DNA from: Pseudomonadota bacterium
GTDB lineage: Bacteria > Pseudomonadota > Alphaproteobacteria > UBA828
Assembly: GCA_027624955.1 (NCBI GenBank)
Contig: JAQBTG010000003.1
Location: forward strand, 87,163 to 151,162
Reading direction: 5' to 3'
DNA: 64,000 nt
Positions 27,903 to 37,126 of the stretch are shown in pieces (the first letter of the stretch is position 1; each line of letters opens with the position of its first letter). The notes under the pieces are model-generated. The model searched no databases and was not told the origin of the DNA. It was given only the letters and a program-made list of their open reading frames with translations. The position numbers and the translations under genes are program-made.

Positions 27903-29081
27903 TTACAACGAAGCCTTCGCTGCGGCGCGAACTTTCTTGGCGATATTGGGTGCGACGGTGCGATCGAGCGGATGCGGCAGAATCATCTCGGCTGTTGGCT
28001 CGTCGACATCCGCGGCGAGAGCGGCGGCGGCGGCGATTTTCATTTCGCCGTTGATGACCGGCGCACCGGCATCCAAGGCGCCGCGGAAAATGCCCGGGAA
28101 AACCAGCACATTATTGACCTGATTGGGAAAATCGCTGCGCCCGGTGCCGATAATGGCGGCCCCACCCTTGCGCGCCTCATCCGGCATGATTTCCGGTGTC
28201 GGGTTGGCCATCGCGAGAATGATTGAACCCTTGGCCATGTTTTTGACATCGTCCGCGCCAATCACATTGCCGCGTGAGACACCGATGAAAACGTCAGCCC
28301 CCTTGATCACTTCCTGAAGCGTACCCGAGCGATTGTTGACATTGGTGTATTCGAGCATGCCTTGCTTAGAAGAGTTGAGGTCGTCGCGATTGGCGCTGAT
28401 CGCTCCCTTGGAATCGCAGATGATGACGTCCGCCACCGGCTGAATTTCACTTTTCGGGATGCCGACGCCACGAATGAGCTTGGCGATTGCGGAGCCCGCT
28501 GCGCCGGCACCGTTGATAACCACCTGAAGCTCGTTCAACTTCTTGCCGGTGACCTTCGATGAATTTATCAGGGCCGCCAGCAAGACAATGGCCGTGCCAT
28601 GCTGATCATCATGAAAGACGGGAATGCCGAGATCCTGCAATGCATCCTCGATCTCGAAGCAGCGCGGTGCCGAAATATCTTCCAGATTGATGCCGCCGAA
28701 GACCGGTTCGATCAGCCGGCATGTCTCGATGATCTTTGCCGGATCCTTGGTGTTGAGGCAAATCGGCCAGGCGTCGATCTTGGCAAATTCGCGGAACAAA
28801 AGGGCTTTGCCTTCCATCACCGGAAGCGCCGCCAAGGGGCCAATGTCGCCAAGCCCGAGCACCGCCGAACCGTCGGTGACGACCGCCACGGAATTTCCTT
28901 TAATGGTGAGCTTGCGGGCCTGTTCGGGGTCCGCCGCGATAACCTCGCAAGGCCGCGCAACACCCGGTGTATAGGCAAGCGATAGATCGTCACGACTACC
29001 GATGGGGAGTTTGTTACTGACGCTAATCTTGCCACGAAGTTGTTCATGCAGAATGAGCGAGCGCTCGAAATAGTCGGTCAT
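27903..29081 (-). CDS. Short-form malic enzyme (no phosphotransacetylase domain)
   Basis: This 392-residue protein covers only the malic enzyme core: an N-terminal AYTPGVARPCEVIA, the metal/substrate [11 protein letters not shown], the nucleotide-binding NGAGAAGSAIAKLI and a C-terminal [21 protein letters not shown]. It matches the short bacterial NAD(P) malic enzymes and lacks the acetyl-CoA sensing domain of its downstream neighbour, so it should be regulated differently. It is clearly homologous but not a recent copy. Cofactor preference cannot be settled by eye. Confidence 0.92.
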   Translation of the reverse strand: MTDYFERSLILHEQLRGKISVSNKLPIGSRDDLSLAYTPGVARPCEVIAADPEQARKLTIKGNSVAVVTDGSAVLGLGDIGPLAALPVMEGKALLFREFAKIDAWPICLNTKDPAKIIETCRLIEPVFGGINLEDISAPRCFEIEDALQDLGIPVFHDDQHGTAIVLLAALINSSKVTGKKLNELQVVINGAGAAGSAIAKLIRGVGIPKSEIQPVADVIICDSKGAISANRDDLNSSKQGMLEYTNVNNRSGTLQEVIKGADVFIGVSRGNVIGADDVKNMAKGSIILAMANPTPEIMPDEARKGGAAIIGTGRSDFPNQVNNVLVFPGIFRGALDAGAPVINGEMKIAAAAALAADVDEPTAEMILPHPLDRTVAPNIAKKVRAAAKASL

Positions 29082-29177
29082 AATTAGTTCTCCCCTGCGG
29101 AATAAGACGTTTGATTTGATAATAGTGCCAGATAGCGCACTGCATTACATTCTCTATTCAATACGAAAGGATTTACC

Positions 29178-29840
29178 TTGCCGCAACCCGAGAATACGAA
29201 TGCCGCGCCGCCTGCTATCGAATGGAAAACCAGTGTGGCGCCGATTGCCTATGGGGAAGCCGTGCAGGAGATGGAGCTGCGGGTGGCGCAGATTCGCGCT
29301 GCCGGCGCGCCGGAGTTGATCTGGCTGCTCGAGCACCCGCCGCTCTATACGGCAGGCGCCAGCGCCAACGAGGGCGATTTGCTGGACCGCGACGCGTTTC
29401 CGGTGCATCGCACCGGGCGCGGTGGCCAATATACCTATCATGGCCCCGGCCAGCGGATTGTTTATACGATGCTGGATCTGCAGCGCCGCGGCGCCGATTT
29501 GCACCAGTTCGTGCGCAATCTGGAACAATGGTTGATCGATACCTTGGCCCTATTCGGCGTCACCGGTGAACGACGCCAGGGTCGGGTCGGTGTTTGGGTC
29601 TCACTCGGCCAAGGCAAGGAAGCGAAAATCGCGGCAATCGGCATCCGCGTGCGCCGTTGGGTGACGTATCATGGCGTTTCGCTGAATGTGGCCCCAGATC
29701 TCAGCCATTATGATAGCATCATCGCTTGCGGCGTCCCTGAGCATGGCGTGACATCACTCGAAGCACTGGGCGTCCAAGTCGATATGAGCGAAGTCGATGC
29801 CGTACTGAAGAAAAACTTTGATACTCTGTTCGGCGCCTGA
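29178..29840 (+). CDS. lipB: Octanoyl-[acyl-carrier-protein]:protein N-octanoyltransferase
   Basis: LipB moves octanoyl from ACP to lipoyl domains, the first step of lipoate assembly on dehydrogenase complexes. The 220-residue protein begins with TTG at 29178 behind AAAGGA. RTGRGGQYTYHGPGQ (78-92) is the LipB signature; catalytic K150 (EAKIAAIG) and C184 (IIACGVPEHG) are present. Usually the Cys motif reads PCG; here it is ACG. It is convergent with the acylphosphatase gene and ends one base away from it. Confidence 0.95.
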   Translation: MPQPENTNAAPPAIEWKTSVAPIAYGEAVQEMELRVAQIRAAGAPELIWLLEHPPLYTAGASANEGDLLDRDAFPVHRTGRGGQYTYHGPGQRIVYTMLDLQRRGADLHQFVRNLEQWLIDTLALFGVTGERRQGRVGVWVSLGQGKEAKIAAIGIRVRRWVTYHGVSLNVAPDLSHYDSIIACGVPEHGVTSLEALGVQVDMSEVDAVLKKNFDTLFGA

Positions 29841-29841
29841 A

Positions 29842-30144
29842 TTATTCCGCCGACGGGCGCTGTTCGAAGCCGCCCTGGCCCGGCGTGTCCGCCGCCTCTA
29901 CCTCAATTTTTACAACTTCTGCGGCAGGTGGCCCCTGCCAGCAGGCTTTGATCATTTGCTCGACAGAACCGACGGGGCCAGCGAACAGCGCCTCGACGCT
30001 ACCGTCAACGCGATTGCGCACCCATCCCCTCAAGCCGCGCTGAACCGCCTCGTCGCAATTCCAACCGCGATACCACACTCCCTGCACGCGACCGGTAATA
30101 CGCACCGAATAGGCGATTTCACCGTCTTCGGGAACCACGGACAT
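29842..30144 (-). CDS. acyP: Acylphosphatase
   Basis: A 100-residue enzyme that hydrolyses carboxyl-phosphate anhydrides such as acetyl phosphate. The signature GRVQGVWYR with catalytic Arg (R26) and the catalytic Asn in WVRNRVDGSVE (N44) are intact. It is the last gene of the leftward string, five bases after pccA. A role in clearing acyl phosphates near acyl-CoA metabolism is an inference from position. Confidence 0.9.
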   Translation of the reverse strand: MSVVPEDGEIAYSVRITGRVQGVWYRGWNCDEAVQRGLRGWVRNRVDGSVEALFAGPVGSVEQMIKACWQGPPAAEVVKIEVEAADTPGQGGFEQRPSAE

Positions 30145-30149
30145 GAGCT

Positions 30150-32144
30150 TTAGGCAAATTCCATGATCACTTGATCGACGCGGAGACTGTCGCCCTGGGC
30201 GACCTTGATATGCGCGACCACGCCATCGCGCTCGGCGCGCAGCACATTTTCCATTTTCATCGCGTCGACCACCGCGAGCGCCTGGCCAACGCGCACTTCA
30301 TCGCCCACATTGACGGCCAGAGAAACCATGAGGCCGGGCATCGGTGAGAGTAGAAAGCGCGAGAGGTCTGCGGGCTCACGTTTCGGTATGCGCGCCGCCA
30401 GTTCAGCCGCGCGCGGACTCTGCACTGTGATGTGCGCTTCCGCGCCGCGCCACGCCAAATGCAGGCGGGTGCCGCGTTGCGCCACCTGAACGGTGACTGC
30501 GGCGCCGTCCAATGCAGCGCAAAATATAGTTTCACCGGGCCGCCAATCGCTTTCGAGCAGCATTTCCCGGCCGTTCCAGGCGATCACCATAGCTGCGCCG
30601 GATGGGGTCCCGGATGGGGTCAATGTCACGGCGTGATCTTCCGCCTCAATGGACACGACCAGTTCCTCGGGTCCGGCAAAAGAGCGCTGACCAGTTTGGC
30701 CAGATATCTTTGCCCGACGCGCGCGCAAGCGATACTCGATCGCTGCGGCGACCGGCACCAGCACTGCCAATTCAGATTCGCCGGCCAGCGGTGTGAAGCC
30801 ATCGGGATATTCTTCTTCGATGAAGGCCGTGCTGAGTTCGCCTTTTGCAAAGCGCGGGTGACCCATGATGGCGGCAAGAAACGTCAAGTTGTTGGAAATG
30901 CCCTGTACTTGATACGCGTCTAGTGCTTCCAGCATGGTGGCGATGGCGCCGGCCCGGTCAGCCCCGTGACTGACCAGTTTTGCAATCATCGGATCGTAGT
31001 ACATCGAGATTTCGCCGCCCTCGAAGACGCCGCTATCGACCCGAACATTTGTGCTCGGCACCGGCTCGCGGTAGCGAACCAAGCGTCCAATTGACGGCAT
31101 GAAGCCACGCACCGGGTCTTCCGCGTAAAGCCGGCACTCCATTGCCCAGCCGTTCAGCTTTATGTCGCCCTGGGTTACAGCAAGTTTTTCACCGGCAGCG
31201 ACTTTGATCTGCTGTTCGACCAAGTCGATGCCGGTGACATATTCAGTAACCGGATGCTCAACCTGAAGGCGCGTATTCATCTCAAGAAAATAGAAATTGC
31301 GCTGTTGATCGGCGACGAACTCGACCGTCCCGGCGGAGACATAGCCCACCTCCCGCACCAGTGCGCAGGCCTGCTCTCCCATGGCTTGGCGTGTCGCGTC
31401 GTCAAGCAATGGGCTCGGCGCTTCCTCAATGATCTTCTGATGGCGGCGCTGAATGGAGCATTCGCGCTCACCGAGATGCACAATATTACCGTGGCTGTCG
31501 GCGAGAATTTGGATTTCTATGTGGCGCGGTTCCTCGATGAATTTCTCGATGAAAACGCGACCGTCGCCAAATGCCTGGCTAGCTTCGTGGATAGCCGAAG
31601 CGATGCTCTCGGCAAACATATCCGGTGAGGTCGCGACGCGCATGCCCTTGCCACCGCCGCCAGCTGCCGCCTTGATCATCACCGGATAGCCAATGCTCAG
31701 GGCAATCGCTTCTGCCTCTTCCCCGGCCTCAATCGCTTCGCTATGCCCGGGGATAATGTTGACACCGGCCTTCTGCGCTATTTTCTTGGCCGCGATCTTG
31801 TCGCCCATTGCGGCGATGGCTGCTGCCGGCGGGCCGATAAAAACAATGCCCTCCGCCGCCAAGCGCTCGGCAAAGTTGGGGTTCTCAGATAAGAAACCAT
31901 AGCCCGGATGTACCGCATCGGCGCCACTCTGCTTGGCCGCCGCGATAATCGTTTCGATCTTCAGATAGCTTTCGTTCGCCGCCGCCGGTCCGATCGCGAT
32001 GGCTTCATCGGCCTCGCGCATGTGCAGAGCACCATTATCGGCATCGGAATAAACCGCAACGCTGGCGATTCCCATCGCCCGCGCCGAACGAATAACGCGG
32101 CAGGCGATTTCGCCCCGGTTGGCAATCAGGATTTTTTTAAACAT
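30150..32144 (-). CDS. pccA: Propionyl-CoA carboxylase alpha subunit (biotin carboxylase + BCCP)
   Basis: The 664-residue subunit carboxylates its own biotin with ATP and bicarbonate. Residues 1-450 form the biotin carboxylase (KILIANRGEIACRV, the ATP-grasp loop AAGGGGKGMR, FIEEPRHIEIQ, FLEMNTRLQVEHPVTE). A middle region (about 500-585) is the subunit-interface domain. The C-terminus is a biotinyl domain with the biotin Lys in AMKMEN (K630). FIEEPRHIEIQ and the pccB neighbour favour propionyl-CoA over methylcrotonyl-CoA. It is the only biotin carboxylase in the window. Confidence 0.93.
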   Translation of the reverse strand: MFKKILIANRGEIACRVIRSARAMGIASVAVYSDADNGALHMREADEAIAIGPAAANESYLKIETIIAAAKQSGADAVHPGYGFLSENPNFAERLAAEGIVFIGPPAAAIAAMGDKIAAKKIAQKAGVNIIPGHSEAIEAGEEAEAIALSIGYPVMIKAAAGGGGKGMRVATSPDMFAESIASAIHEASQAFGDGRVFIEKFIEEPRHIEIQILADSHGNIVHLGERECSIQRRHQKIIEEAPSPLLDDATRQAMGEQACALVREVGYVSAGTVEFVADQQRNFYFLEMNTRLQVEHPVTEYVTGIDLVEQQIKVAAGEKLAVTQGDIKLNGWAMECRLYAEDPVRGFMPSIGRLVRYREPVPSTNVRVDSGVFEGGEISMYYDPMIAKLVSHGADRAGAIATMLEALDAYQVQGISNNLTFLAAIMGHPRFAKGELSTAFIEEEYPDGFTPLAGESELAVLVPVAAAIEYRLRARRAKISGQTGQRSFAGPEELVVSIEAEDHAVTLTPSGTPSGAAMVIAWNGREMLLESDWRPGETIFCAALDGAAVTVQVAQRGTRLHLAWRGAEAHITVQSPRAAELAARIPKREPADLSRFLLSPMPGLMVSLAVNVGDEVRVGQALAVVDAMKMENVLRAERDGVVAHIKVAQGDSLRVDQVIMEFA

Positions 32145-32169
32145 AGGCGTGACGCCGTTCTCTTATTAG

Positions 32170-33702
32170 TTAGAGCGGAATATTGCCGTGTTTTTTCCAC
32201 GGATTTTCGAGCTTCTTATTGCGTAGCATGGCGAAGGCGCGGCCCAGGCGCCGGCGTGTATTATGCGGCATGATAATGTCGTCGATATATCCGCGATGGG
32301 CTGCGATGAACGGGTTTGCGAACTTGTTGCGGTATTCTTCTGTCTGGCGCTCCACCGCCTCGGGATCATCCAGCGCGCCGCGGAAGATGATTTCGACCGC
32401 GCCCTTCGAGCCCATAACGGCGATTTCGGCGGTTGGCCAAGCATAGTTGACGTCGCCTCTGAGATGCTTGGAACTCATCACGTCATAGGCGCCGCCATAG
32501 GCTTTGCGGGTGATCAACGTGACCTTGGGCACCGTCGCCTCGGCATAGGCATAAAGCAGTTTTGAGCCATGGGTGATAATGCCGTTATGCTCTTGATCGG
32601 TGCCCGGCAGGAAGCCCGGCACATCGACCAGGGTGAGAATTGGAATGTTGAAGCAATCACAAAATCGGACGAATCGTGCGGCTTTCCGCGACGAGGCGAT
32701 ATCGAGGCAGCCGGCCAGAACCATGGGCTGATTAGCGACGATGCCGATTGTCGCGCCGCCCATGCGGGCGAAGCCGGTGATGATGTTTTGTGCATGATTT
32801 GGCTTGGTTTCGAAAAAATCGCCTTCATCGGTGATCTTTCCAATCAGCTCCTTCATATCATAGGGTTTTTGCGGATCGGCCGGGATCAACGTGTCGAGCG
32901 ATGGATCGGGGCGATCGATCGGATCTTCGCTCGGCCATGTCGGCGCTTGCTCGCGGTTGGAGGCCGGCAGAAAGTCGATAAAACGGCGCACTTCGGCGAG
33001 CGTCTCCACATCGTCACCAAATGCCCGGTCGGCAACGCCGGAAGTGGCTGTATGGGTGATGGCGCCGCCCAATTCCTCATGGCTGACTTGTTCATGGGTG
33101 ACGGTTTTCACCACGTCGGGGCCGGTGACGAACATGTAGGAACTGTTTTCGACCATGAAGATAAAGTCGGTCATCGCCGGAGAATAGACCGCCCCACCGG
33201 CGCATGGCCCCATGACTACGGAAATTTGCGGCACCACGCCGGAGGCCAACACGTTGCGCTGAAATACTTCGGCATAGCCGCCAAGTGAGGCAACGCCCTC
33301 ATGGATGCGCGCGCCGCCGGAATCGTTAAGCCCGATCACCGGCGCGCCGACTTTCATCGCCTGATCCATGATCTTGCATATCTTTTCGGCATGGGCTTCG
33401 CTGAGCGAGCCACCAAAGACTGTGAAGTCCTGGCTGAACACAAAGACCAGCCGCCCGTTCACGGTTCCGTGGCCGGTCACGACACCGTCACCAGGGATGA
33501 CGCTGTCGGCCATGCCGAAATCGCTGCAGCGATGCTCGACGAACATGTCATATTCCTCGAACGATCCGCTATCGAGCAGCAGTTCCAACCTTTCGCGCGC
33601 CGTTAGTTTGCCCTTCGCATGCTGCGCGGCAATGCGTTTTTCGCCGCCGCCTTGGCGCGCCGCTGCCCGCTTTTCCTCCAATTGCCGGATGATATCCTGC
33701 AT
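32170..33702 (-). CDS. pccB: Propionyl-CoA carboxylase beta (carboxyltransferase) subunit
   Basis: The 510-residue subunit transfers CO2 from biotin to propionyl-CoA, giving methylmalonyl-CoA. The N- and C-terminal carboxyltransferase halves are complete: [65 protein letters not shown] and [11 protein letters not shown]. It sits 25 bases upstream of pccA. Methylmalonyl-CoA epimerase and mutase, needed to reach succinyl-CoA, are not in the window. Confidence 0.94.
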   Translation of the reverse strand: MQDIIRQLEEKRAAARQGGGEKRIAAQHAKGKLTARERLELLLDSGSFEEYDMFVEHRCSDFGMADSVIPGDGVVTGHGTVNGRLVFVFSQDFTVFGGSLSEAHAEKICKIMDQAMKVGAPVIGLNDSGGARIHEGVASLGGYAEVFQRNVLASGVVPQISVVMGPCAGGAVYSPAMTDFIFMVENSSYMFVTGPDVVKTVTHEQVSHEELGGAITHTATSGVADRAFGDDVETLAEVRRFIDFLPASNREQAPTWPSEDPIDRPDPSLDTLIPADPQKPYDMKELIGKITDEGDFFETKPNHAQNIITGFARMGGATIGIVANQPMVLAGCLDIASSRKAARFVRFCDCFNIPILTLVDVPGFLPGTDQEHNGIITHGSKLLYAYAEATVPKVTLITRKAYGGAYDVMSSKHLRGDVNYAWPTAEIAVMGSKGAVEIIFRGALDDPEAVERQTEEYRNKFANPFIAAHRGYIDDIIMPHNTRRRLGRAFAMLRNKKLENPWKKHGNIPL

Positions 33703-33726
33703 TCAAATTCCCTTACGCTCGCCGAC

Positions 33727-34425
33727 TCAAGAGCGTGACAATGCCAGAAATTCGCCCGCAGCGGAAATTTCCCTTCGCAGTCCTTCCAGACGCTCAAAAA
33801 GCTCCTCATCCTCGCCCCAGCGCTCGAGTTGCCAACGCTCATCGATATGAGAAGTCGCCCAAGCGTGCTGCGAATCGATTTCCCGTTCCAACAGCGCCAG
33901 AGCAACTACAAGGGAGCCGCTTGCCGCGGTCGCGACATGTAAACCGGTCAAGGTAAGGTCACTCTCAGCCTCGACTGCCGCGCGCAGACGCGCCAAAGAA
34001 GCTTCATCCTGGGCAATAGGCGTCAGCCCCGTTGTCGTGTTGAGACCGGCGCCGTAATGGGTTTCAGCCCAATCAAGAAGTGGTTGCCAATGCTCCAGCT
34101 GACGCCGCGCCAGTTCTTCCGGCTGTGCCGCCCGATAACAGAGCAGATCAGTCTCAGCAAATTTAATCGTCTCAAGGATCACCGCCGCTCGGCTGGGCGT
34201 AACCCGGTCAAGCGCGGTGCAGACAAATCGCATCATTGGCATGGTCTCATGGCGAATTTCGCCGTTTTGCGCACGCCACTCCGCCGCCACCGCCTCGGCT
34301 AACTCTTCAATGCTGATCACCAGAGGTAGTTTGGCCGGCGTTTTTATGGAGCGGCCATCGAGCGCCACTGTAAAGCCGTCATCCAGTTTCTCTACCGCGG
34401 CGTTCTTGTAGAAGCGCTTTTTCAT
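33727..34425 (-). CDS. ATP12-family F1-ATPase assembly chaperone
   Basis: From ATG 34425 the protein has 232 residues and starts MKKRFYKNAAVEKLDDGF, then VALDGRSIKTPAKLPLV, the family's most conserved stretch. RFVCTALDRV, TDLLCYRAAQPEEL and WQPLLDWAETHYGA follow. ATP12 binds the alpha subunit of F1 during assembly in mitochondria; bacterial homologues are largely restricted to Alphaproteobacteria. The 42-residue extension in the open frame upstream is not family-like and overlaps the AsmA gene. It begins four bases after the AsmA stop. Confidence 0.9.
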   Translation of the reverse strand: MKKRFYKNAAVEKLDDGFTVALDGRSIKTPAKLPLVISIEELAEAVAAEWRAQNGEIRHETMPMMRFVCTALDRVTPSRAAVILETIKFAETDLLCYRAAQPEELARRQLEHWQPLLDWAETHYGAGLNTTTGLTPIAQDEASLARLRAAVEAESDLTLTGLHVATAASGSLVVALALLEREIDSQHAWATSHIDERWQLERWGEDEELFERLEGLRREISAAGEFLALSRS

Positions 34426-34429
34426 TCCG

Positions 34430-36454
34430 CTAATCGAAGATGCCGAGAACGCCGTCCAACAGCTCTTCGACAGCTTTGGCGGGCGTCTCTTTGGCGCCTT
34501 GTTCATTTTGGGCGGGTTGCTCAAGCGCCGTAATACACGGATTTTCGTCACCGGAGCCCGCGCTGACCAAGGGGATCAAGATGCCAAACGGTCCCATTAA
34601 CGCCGTTCCCAACACAGTACCCGCGAGGCCGAGAAGCGCTTCTTCTTTCTTGAGATTATAACTGAGATCAAGAAGCGGTCCATCGATGACGACCGGAATG
34701 GCGAGACTCAAGAGCGACGGATCTTTCGGACGCGGCACGACGGTTAGATCGGCCAACTCGCGACCAAGGTCGATTTGTCCTTTCCCCGCAGTCGTTGTGA
34801 GAGCGGTATCGAACAGTAGGGCCGTATTGAGGGCCACACCATTCTTCACGTCAAAGCGGGCGACAAAGCAATTCAGTTGCGCTGCATCGCCCTCAGCGCC
34901 GGGCACGATAAAGCGCAACAAATCGGCAGCAATGAGATCGACATAGGCGTTGGGGATGGTGCCGGCGCCAATCTCCAGATTGACCCGGCCACCGAGAGTC
35001 GCAGCTATTTCGTGCGCCGAACGGCCCTGTCCGGCAAGCACAATCTCCAGATCGAGCGGCCCACTGATGATATCGCTAAGGTCGAACAGCGGTTTGACGG
35101 CGGCGAGATCCACGTCAATTAAGCCAAATTCGAGCTGCAATTCTGGACGTGCAGAGCGGCTTTGAAGCTCGATCCGTGCCACCACGTCGCCGTCGCCTAG
35201 GCCCGCCTGCACGGGTTCGATTCGCAATAATCCTTGTTCCAGCTCAAGATCGAGCTTCGCATCCCGCAAAGACAAGCCGCGATAGCGTAGTTCCGAAACT
35301 TTCAGAGACACCCGCGCGTCTGCCTCGTCGAGCGCGGCAAAATTTAGCGGCTCTTCCGAGAACACCCGCTTCTGCCCGGCATCCTCAGGCGAGGTGCCGG
35401 CCTCGCCCGTTGCGTCAGCGTCGCTAACGTCTGAGCTTGGCACTGGCGCATCGCCATTAGCTTTCGCCAGCAACGCATCGAGGTCGAGTAATGCTGAAGT
35501 CAAATCGGCCGTGAGACGTGGCCGCTTGCCGGACGAAAGTTCGAGCCTGCCGGCCAGATCATTCTCCGCAATTTGCGCCTTAAAATTCTCTAGTATGTAT
35601 GTGCCATTCGCACCGTCCCGCAGGTCGGCTTGAAGTGCATACGGGCCGACAGCAGGGAGAGACCCGGCGATCACATTGAGATCAGATAGTTTTTCGCCGG
35701 CCACGCGGACATGCAACGCTACGTCCTCGAATTCGTCCAACTCGCCAACCGTACCCGACATCTCTGTTTTGGCGCCGAACATCTCAATCACGAACGCCAC
35801 CGCAACATTCTCATCGCCGGGGCCAATGCTGCCAGAGGCATCGATGGGACTGTTGTTCCACACGCCTTCCAAGGCAAAATTCCCGCCGCTCGCGCCGCCA
35901 CCATCGGCTTCGGCGTGGGCGATCATAACCACATGGCGCTCACCAGTCTGACCGTCGCGATAATGCACCAACGCATTATCAATACGGAGGTCATCGATGA
36001 CCGGGAGATCGCCGCCCGAATCATCTTCTCCGTCGTCTCTGTCTTCGTGTCGCTTGTCGCCGAAAACCCAATTACCGACGCCGTCTTCATTGGTTTCGGC
36101 CAGTAGATCCATATCTTCAAGAATAAGGCGTTCGATTTCGATATCGCCACTCAGCATGGGGAACAACGCGACCTTGGCCTCCACATGGCCGAGTTTCAGC
36201 ATTTCGGGGCGCGTGCCCCAGGCGGCATTTTCAAACGTCACATTGTCCGCCGTGATCGACGGGCTGAAAGATATCGATAGGTCGAAATTTCCGGCGATCG
36301 TGAGTTCACGGCCGGTTTTTTCACTCACTTTGCGGGCCAGCAGGTCTTTAAATTTGTTAACATCCTGAACGCTCAACAAAACGACGCCAACGACCACGAC
36401 TAGGAAGATCAGTCCGATAATTCCTACAACGCCATGCCACCATCGAATCCGCAT
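34430..36454 (-). CDS. AsmA-family protein
   Basis: The 674-residue protein has one N-terminal membrane anchor (about 9-29) followed by a large periplasmic beta-rich region. The AsmA N-domain features are visible: GRELTIAGNFDLSISFSPSITADNVTFENA, then LGHVEAKVALFPMLSGDIEIERLILEDMDL. The C-terminal AsmA_2 region is near 490-620. An acidic stretch (DKRHEDRDDGEDDSGGD) at about 133-150 is unusual. AsmA-like proteins are thought to form bridge-like lipid carriers or affect outer-membrane assembly. It is three bases after the HAD gene. Confidence 0.85.
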   Translation of the reverse strand: MRIRWWHGVVGIIGLIFLVVVVGVVLLSVQDVNKFKDLLARKVSEKTGRELTIAGNFDLSISFSPSITADNVTFENAAWGTRPEMLKLGHVEAKVALFPMLSGDIEIERLILEDMDLLAETNEDGVGNWVFGDKRHEDRDDGEDDSGGDLPVIDDLRIDNALVHYRDGQTGERHVVMIAHAEADGGGASGGNFALEGVWNNSPIDASGSIGPGDENVAVAFVIEMFGAKTEMSGTVGELDEFEDVALHVRVAGEKLSDLNVIAGSLPAVGPYALQADLRDGANGTYILENFKAQIAENDLAGRLELSSGKRPRLTADLTSALLDLDALLAKANGDAPVPSSDVSDADATGEAGTSPEDAGQKRVFSEEPLNFAALDEADARVSLKVSELRYRGLSLRDAKLDLELEQGLLRIEPVQAGLGDGDVVARIELQSRSARPELQLEFGLIDVDLAAVKPLFDLSDIISGPLDLEIVLAGQGRSAHEIAATLGGRVNLEIGAGTIPNAYVDLIAADLLRFIVPGAEGDAAQLNCFVARFDVKNGVALNTALLFDTALTTTAGKGQIDLGRELADLTVVPRPKDPSLLSLAIPVVIDGPLLDLSYNLKKEEALLGLAGTVLGTALMGPFGILIPLVSAGSGDENPCITALEQPAQNEQGAKETPAKAVEELLDGVLGIFD

Positions 36455-36457
36455 CGC

Positions 36458-37126
36458 TTACACTTTCCGTCGCCGTTGTTTCAAAACAGGTGGTAAATCA
36501 ACCAATTGATCAAGTACCAGATCGGCTCCGGCTGCTTTCAGCTCGACCACGTCATGATAGCCCCAGGCCACGCCGAACGCACTGGCACCGGCATTTAAGG
36601 CCATTTCGATGTCATACACCGTATCGCCGATAAGCACGGTTTCATCCTTGTCCATGCCGGTTTCAGCCATCGCACGCTCCAACATGCCGGGATGCGGTTT
36701 GCTGGGCGCATCATCCGCAGTTTGCAAAGTTGCAAAATGCCTGGCGAGACCATGGGTTTCCAAGATCGCGGACAAGCCGCGTCGGGATTTCCCGGTGGCA
36801 ATGCCAAGAACGTATCCGGTCTCTTCCAGAAGCGTGAGCGTCTCGACGACATCGGCAAATAACGGCTCGTGCAGGTTGGGGCTGGCACGCAATTCAAGAA
36901 AACATTCCTTATAGGCCGCCACTAGGCTTTCGATTGTCGTGACATCTGCGTCGCCGTGCAGTTGGCCGATGGCTTGCGGCAAAGACAATCCAACGATCCT
37001 TTTTACTGCCTCGGGCGCCGGTGGCGCGACGCCGTGCGCGCGAAAGGCGGCTTGCATGGAATCGATGATGACGTACTGGCTATCAACCAACGTGCCGTCA
37101 CAATCAAACATGACGAGCTGCGTCAT
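36458..37126 (-). CDS. HAD-superfamily phosphatase (phosphoglycolate phosphatase-like)
   Basis: The 222-residue protein has all four HAD motifs: FDCDGTLVDS (nucleophile D8, acid D10), a Thr in GIATGKSRRG, the Lys region KPHPGMLERAM, and the metal pair in VLIGDTVYDIEMA. The helical cap type matches Gph and beta-phosphoglucomutase. The natural substrate is uncertain; phosphoglycolate is the default. It overlaps the pseudouridine synthase stop as ATGA, so it is translationally coupled. Confidence 0.88.
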   Translation of the reverse strand: MTQLVMFDCDGTLVDSQYVIIDSMQAAFRAHGVAPPAPEAVKRIVGLSLPQAIGQLHGDADVTTIESLVAAYKECFLELRASPNLHEPLFADVVETLTLLEETGYVLGIATGKSRRGLSAILETHGLARHFATLQTADDAPSKPHPGMLERAMAETGMDKDETVLIGDTVYDIEMALNAGASAFGVAWGYHDVVELKAAGADLVLDQLVDLPPVLKQRRRKV

